DNA of 64,000 nucleotides from the NCBI GenBank assembly GCA_020726505.1, contig JAHLEZ010000004.1, positions 1,674,001-1,738,000 of the forward strand, in the 5' to 3' direction. This document shows positions 61,309 through 64,000 of this stretch, one piece after another (the first letter of the stretch is position 1; every line of letters starts with the position of its first letter). Under the pieces are notes generated by a model, which was not told the origin of the DNA, made no database searches, and saw nothing but the letters and a program-made list of their open reading frames with translations. The position numbers and the translations under genes were made by a program. Source of the stretch: Leptodontidium sp. MPI-SDFR-AT-0119 (lineage: Eukaryota > Ascomycota > Leotiomycetes > Helotiales > Leptodontidiaceae).

Positions 61309-61745
61309 GTTACGATTTATGGATTGGAATTGGAATTGGAATTGGCGTGGATTTGGGAAAGCATTGACAAATCTAAAAGTGTTACATACAATAAATTGCG
61401 AACAAATGCATGGCATTTTGTGGGTTTGCCTGACTGCAAGAACGCTTCCACTATTCTCAACTTCTTCTGAACGCTATATTCGGTGACTTCCCAGCTGTCT
61501 AGCATCTATCTTCCATCTAATAATGCTACTCTTTGAAAAGGTCTATCTTTAAATAAGGTAGGAATGTTGTTTCCTAATCAAGCTTTAGATTACCCCACCA
61601 TCCCACCACAAGGCTGATTCTAAGCCTCGCATCAACCTCATGCATCACAGTGGGTCAATTCTCAGCTTCCTTCTTCAAATCTCTACATCTGCAATTGCTA
61701 TCCTCAATTCTAAAGCAAACCTCGGAGTTCATCAAAGAAACAAAG
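61309..61745. other. Intergenic region between PUT2 and GH5 gene
   Basis: PUT2 3' flank (with a GGAATT repeat, 61323-61345) and GH5 promoter/leader. The open frame extends upstream of the GH5 start to 61650 without an ATG. Confidence 0.55.
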
Positions 61746-63362
61746 ATGAAGAAGTTCCTCTCCAAAGCCAAAGTCGCCTTCGAGGAGCTCACCGACTCAG
61801 ACTCCCAACCACCCTCCTCCTCCCAGAAACCCATCCCACAAGCCAACCAACCTTCAACAATCGGCCCTCCAACCGCCTTAGACCTCCTACGCTACCGATT
61901 CCACTGGGGTACAAATCTAGGCTCGATCTTCGTCCTCGAGAAATGGCTCTCCGGCTCGATGTTCGTAGGATCCTCATCAGGCGGCCACGAACTCGCCGCC
62001 GTGACAGCCGCAGTCAACGAACTTGGTCTCGATGGAGCGAGAGCGAAATGGGAAGCTCATTGGAGGAATGCAGTCAGTGAACAGGATTTCCAGTGGTTGG
62101 TTAGAGAGGCTAGATGTACGAGTATCAGGTTACCGATTGGGTATTTTACGCTTGGTGAGGAGTGGTGTCGAGGGACGGAATTTGAGGCTGTAGGTGCTGT
62201 GTATATGAATGCGTGGAGTGCTGTACGAGATCTCGTTGCGAGGGCTAGAGGATGGGGAATTGGAGTTCTTTTGGATTTTCATTTTGTGTATGGGGGCGCG
62301 AATGGTGAGCATCATGGATGTGCGACGGGCAGGGCGGAACTTTGGGGCAATGGAACGAATTTGGAGAGGACGAGGCGGGCTTTGGGGTGGATTGCTGGTC
62401 AGGCGAGGGGGATGGATGGAGTGCTGGGTCTACAGATTGTTAATGAGGCTACGCATAATGCGGAGGGGATGTATGCGTTTTATGAGGATGTTATCAGGGA
62501 GGTGGCGAGGTGGGATGAGAGTCTTCCGTTGTATATCTCTGATGCTTGGGATTTGAAGACGGCTTTGGCGTGGACGAATGGTAGACATCCATTCAGCGGC
62601 GCGCCGAGGAATCCAGTTCTCATCGACACGCATCGGTATTATACTTTCAGCGACAAGGATCGGAGTCAGAGCCCCCAGCAGATTATCAGCAGACTTGGAG
62701 CTGAGCTCGGAGAGTTGAATGGGAAGGAAGGAAGTTTGGGGGATAGAGGTGAGGCACAGGTCATCATTGGAGAATGGAGTTGTGTTCTCGACGGCCAGAC
62801 ATGGGGACGAGTCAGACCAGAAGAGAAGGATGGTCTGGTAACGCAGTTCGGTCGATCTCAGAGCCAGAAATGGCAACAGAAAGCAGGAGGCAGTTATTTC
62901 TGGACGTATAAAATGGATTGGATGGATGGTGGCGAATGGGGATTCGCAGAGCAGTCCAAGAAATGGAACATCACTCCACCGCAATACCTTACTCTCCCAA
63001 CCCAGGAAGTGAGGAATCGAATTGGCGCAGCTGAGGCGAGGCGAGGAGAGTTGGCGCATACTGCTCGACAGAACCATGAAAATTACTGGAATCAAGCTGC
63101 TCCCGGAAAGCTTTTTGAACATCAGCTTTATAGCGATGGCTGGAACATTGGGTTTTCGGATGCTCAGAAGTTCTTTGGGATGAGGAGTGATGGGGCTCTT
63201 GGTGGGAATGTTGCTGCGGAGGGAGGAGATAGGATTGGTTGTTTGGAGATTTGGGTTAAGAAGAGGCTGTTGGAGTCTGGTCAGAGGGGAGAATTTGTGT
63301 GGATTTGGGAACAGGGGTTTAGAGCTGGAGTTGGGGGCTTTAATCGGTGTGTTGGTATGTGA
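61746..63362 (+). CDS. Glycoside hydrolase family 5, intracellular beta-glucanase type (Exg3-like), 538 aa
   Basis: GH5 enzymes cleave beta-linked glucans with two catalytic glutamates. The acid/base Glu is in LQIVNEATHN (about E234) and the nucleophile in VIIGEWSCVL (about E343). FHWGTNLGSIFVLEKWL, RLPIGYF, DFHFVYGG and FWTYKMDW are also typical. It is a single exon. The start at 61746 is the first in-frame ATG; the N-terminus (KKFLSKAKVAFEELTDSDSQ) is charged and not a signal peptide, and no membrane anchor is seen. This matches cytosolic GH5 members such as fission-yeast Exg3 rather than secreted exo-glucanases. The native substrate is unknown. The C-terminal third after about residue 420 is less conserved. 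Lack of introns contrasts with most genes here. Confidence 0.88.
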   Translation: MKKFLSKAKVAFEELTDSDSQPPSSSQKPIPQANQPSTIGPPTALDLLRYRFHWGTNLGSIFVLEKWLSGSMFVGSSSGGHELAAVTAAVNELGLDGARAKWEAHWRNAVSEQDFQWLVREARCTSIRLPIGYFTLGEEWCRGTEFEAVGAVYMNAWSAVRDLVARARGWGIGVLLDFHFVYGGANGEHHGCATGRAELWGNGTNLERTRRALGWIAGQARGMDGVLGLQIVNEATHNAEGMYAFYEDVIREVARWDESLPLYISDAWDLKTALAWTNGRHPFSGAPRNPVLIDTHRYYTFSDKDRSQSPQQIISRLGAELGELNGKEGSLGDRGEAQVIIGEWSCVLDGQTWGRVRPEEKDGLVTQFGRSQSQKWQQKAGGSYFWTYKMDWMDGGEWGFAEQSKKWNITPPQYLTLPTQEVRNRIGAAEARRGELAHTARQNHENYWNQAAPGKLFEHQLYSDGWNIGFSDAQKFFGMRSDGALGGNVAAEGGDRIGCLEIWVKKRLLESGQRGEFVWIWEQGFRAGVGGFNRCVGM

Positions 63363-64000
63363 TAGGAGGAGTGTAAGAAGGTTTTTATATGGAGAACCTA
63401 GCAAGTTTGATTTGGTTCTGGGCTTGAGGCGATGGTTGAGGGGCAAGGTCGAATTGTAAAGGAATTACGGGCAATTCACAGCAGGTTAAGCTCCTGATCG
63501 AGAGAAGAGAATGATGGGGTATAGTGTGTTTTATCTTGCTCATTTACCTACGATACGGTGTTCCTCTCCCTACCTCCGAGAATATATGACTGGACAAGAG
63601 TACCAGCCTCTCCATGAGATGGCCTCTTATTCTATCACCTTCCCTCCCGGAAATTCTCACCGTAGCCACTCAATTCTTTGGGTTTGTTGCTTTCTGAAAT
63701 GTATTCACACTCATTCAATGTTAAGTACCTCTGATCCAGTTCAATATCACTTGTCTCGATTCTGTCTTCTTTGTAACTCGGCACCTAGTTTCTATGGCAG
63801 CGCAGTCTCCTCACCTCCTCGACCCGGCAACCAAATTCAGGACCAAGATGTCGCTAACGCCTATATGTAACCAAATAAGTAGATTTTCAACATCTGGGGG
63901 CGGCCGGACGTGGTAGGCACGTCTGGTGTGCGGTCAAACCAGACTGGATCGATTGGGCCACGTCATAACCTATTAAATTAGGTTTGTAAATCTGGAACCT
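63363..64000. other. Right-end intergenic region
   Basis: 3' flank of the GH5 gene, then non-coding DNA. A nested inverted repeat lies at 63907-63964. The sequence runs off the window end; no gene is supported. Confidence 0.55.
63907..63964. repeat. Nested inverted repeat
   Basis: The outer arms GACGTGG (63907-63913) and CCACGTC (63958-63964) enclose inner arms GTCTGGT (63921-63927) and ACCAGAC (63938-63944). All arms are perfect 7-base complements, giving a stem-within-stem hairpin or cruciform. Confidence 0.75.

Noticed and set aside
62430..63446. Long minus-strand open frame (338 codons) opposite the GH5 gene
   Set aside because: It is antisense to a clear GH5 coding sequence with catalytic motifs; its product is Ser/Pro/Ile-rich without family resemblance and reflects the codon bias of the sense gene.

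Overview
The window is nuclear DNA from a filamentous ascomycete (Pezizomycotina). The evidence is many short introns (mostly about 45-90 bases) with GTRAGT-like donors and CTAAC/CTGAC branch sites, fungal-type members of conserved families, and gene-poor stretches between housekeeping genes. A leotiomycete is my best guess from the look of the proteins, but that is inference. There is no sign of bacterial, viral or organellar origin. I saw no tRNA, rRNA, CRISPR array or intact transposon.

Layout. 0.8-3.6 kb (+): a large low-complexity fungal protein of unknown function. 4.6-6.5 kb (-): TRAPPII subunit Trs65. 6.9-9.7 kb (+): U1 snRNP splicing factor Prp40. 10.3-12.6 kb (-): ribosome-recycling ABC protein Rli1/ABCE1. 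13.1-18.4 kb (+): chromatin remodeller Chd1. 19.4-20.0 kb (-): MOSC-domain protein. 20.8-25.0 kb (-): autophagy scaffold Atg11. 25.3-26.1 kb (+): CENP-H-like kinetochore protein. 26.1-30.3 kb: mostly non-coding. 30.3-30.8 kb (+): HMG-box protein Nhp6. 32.5-35.0 kb (+): an intron-dense (12 exons) gene of unknown function. 35.9-39.0 kb (+): exosome nuclease Dis3/Rrp44. 39.3-40.9 kb (-): ribosome-biogenesis GTPase Nug1. 41-45 kb: AT-rich, no gene found. 45.1-47.2 kb (-): homeobox transcription factor. 47.2-55.4 kb: 8.2 kb without a recognisable gene. 55.4-56.8 kb (-): HAD phosphatase of the glycerol-3-phosphatase type. 57.6-58.3 kb (+): degenerate C2H2 zinc-finger protein. 59.5-61.3 kb (+): P5C dehydrogenase Put2. 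61.7-63.4 kb (+): cytosolic-type GH5 glucanase.

There is no metabolic cluster. This is a core-genome block rich in information-processing genes (splicing, translation recycling, chromatin, RNA decay, ribosome assembly, kinetochore), often in head-to-head or tail-to-tail pairs. Three divergent pairs share intergenic promoters of 279-519 bases: TRS65/PRP40, RLI1/CHD1 and ATG11/CENP-H. The right half is more open, with a developmental-type homeobox regulator between two gene-poor blocks.

The most notable features are in gene structure. They are a 12-base exon in RLI1, a 16-base exon inside the catalytic motif of the HAD phosphatase, a 7-base first coding exon in CHD1, a GC-AG intron in ATG11 and a second candidate in the unknown gene, an in-frame retainable intron in NHP6, and the unknown 12-exon gene itself. 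All gene models were spliced by hand from donor, branch and acceptor signals, reading-frame continuity and remembered family conservation. No alignment or RNA data were used.
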